A stretch of 64,000 bases of DNA. Source: Montifringilla adamsi (Eukaryota; Chordata; Aves; Passeriformes; Passeridae). The stretch is from assembly GCA_017590115.1 (NCBI GenBank), contig JAGGNK010010226.1, positions 6,173,732 through 6,237,731 of the forward strand. Direction: 5' to 3'. This document shows positions 63,615-64,000 of the stretch, piece after piece. Below the pieces are notes generated by a model that searched no databases, was not told the DNA's origin, and worked only from the letters and a program-made list of their open reading frames with translations. The position numbers were made by a program, and so were the translations under genes. The number at the start of each line of letters is the position of its first letter. The stretch's first letter is position 1.

Positions 63615-64000
63615 GATCATCCTTCATACTCCTAAAAGTGGGTTGGTTGCTTGCTGTGGACAGAAGCCAGCCATAGCAACTGACTGAACTGAGTTCCACT
63701 TAAGAAAAAATCCAGAATTAGGTCACTCTGGCCATTATCAAAAAAGAAAGAAGCAGCAGTCCTTAAATACTGCCAATGCTTCAACTCCACATATTTATAA
63801 AACAATCTTTTTTTGTTAATGATCACCCAGTAAAGCTGCACCAGTTAGAAAAGGATCCCCACCTCACTTGACCAGGAAAGCCACCAAATTTTCTTACTGG
63901 CAGTCCTAAGCATTACAGCCCTCTGCATTGCTCTGCCTCCACACAGAGAGGCAGATTCACTGCACAGAAACGTGCACATTTCTGCCACTGTGCTTCCCAT
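63615..64000. other. Right end of the window, nothing recognised
   Basis: About 390 bp of unique sequence without gene, repeat or clear motif. A 69-codon minus-strand frame here is not recognised. Confidence 0.65.

Noticed and set aside
1..64000. Retroviral or LTR element, CRISPR, operon or toxin system
   Set aside because: No primer-binding site, paired LTRs, gag/pol/env-like frames, regularly spaced direct repeats or bacterial-type gene packing were seen.

Overview
This window looks like vertebrate, most probably avian, non-coding DNA: an intergenic stretch or the inside of large introns. By eye it is AT-rich (roughly 60% A+T) and poor in CpG. Its recognisable interspersed repeats are CR1-type LINE 3' ends, two of them with the octamer-type tail (ATTCTATG-like) typical of avian CR1, plus probable relics of ancient CORE-SINE/tRNA-derived elements. 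There are no Alu/B1-like SINEs and the overall repeat load is low, which fits a bird better than a mammal, turtle or crocodile. Species cannot be fixed from the sequence alone.

No convincing protein-coding gene, rRNA, intact tRNA, CRISPR array, operon or bacterial-type signal was found. Open frames are short, overlap on both strands, often lack an ATG and match no family I recognise. The longest ATG-initiated frame (57760-58347, 195 codons) is listed only as a low-confidence candidate.

Layout: 1-5.8 kb unique DNA with a CNE-like patch near 0.3-0.57 kb; 5.85-5.92 kb, a plus-strand CR1 3' end; 5.9-13.5 kb unique DNA; 13.5-13.7 kb, a minus-strand CR1 3' end; 14.1-14.8 kb, a CpG-bearing patch followed by an exon-like segment; 17.5 kb, an uninterrupted A54 tract; 19.0-19.14 kb, an exon-like open segment; 22.46 kb, a 22-bp perfect palindrome; 23.75 kb, an 18-bp perfect inverted repeat; 30.7-31.03 kb, an ancient CR1/L3-like relic; 31.9 kb and 63.55-63.61 kb, MIR-like SINE relics; 34.48-35.28 kb, the largest CR1 fragment, including the degenerate end of its reverse-transcriptase ORF; 35.87 kb, an A42 tract; 38.13-38.18 kb, a tRNA-like half on the minus strand; 44.48-44.88 kb, a CNE-like block; 54.07 kb, a GATA-motif hairpin; 59.29-59.48 kb, a 96-bp tandem duplication.

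No genes can be shown to work together here. If the window has a function, the likeliest is regulatory (candidate conserved non-coding elements) or a long non-coding transcript. Both are inferences that need alignment or RNA data. I did not find evidence of a new biological system.
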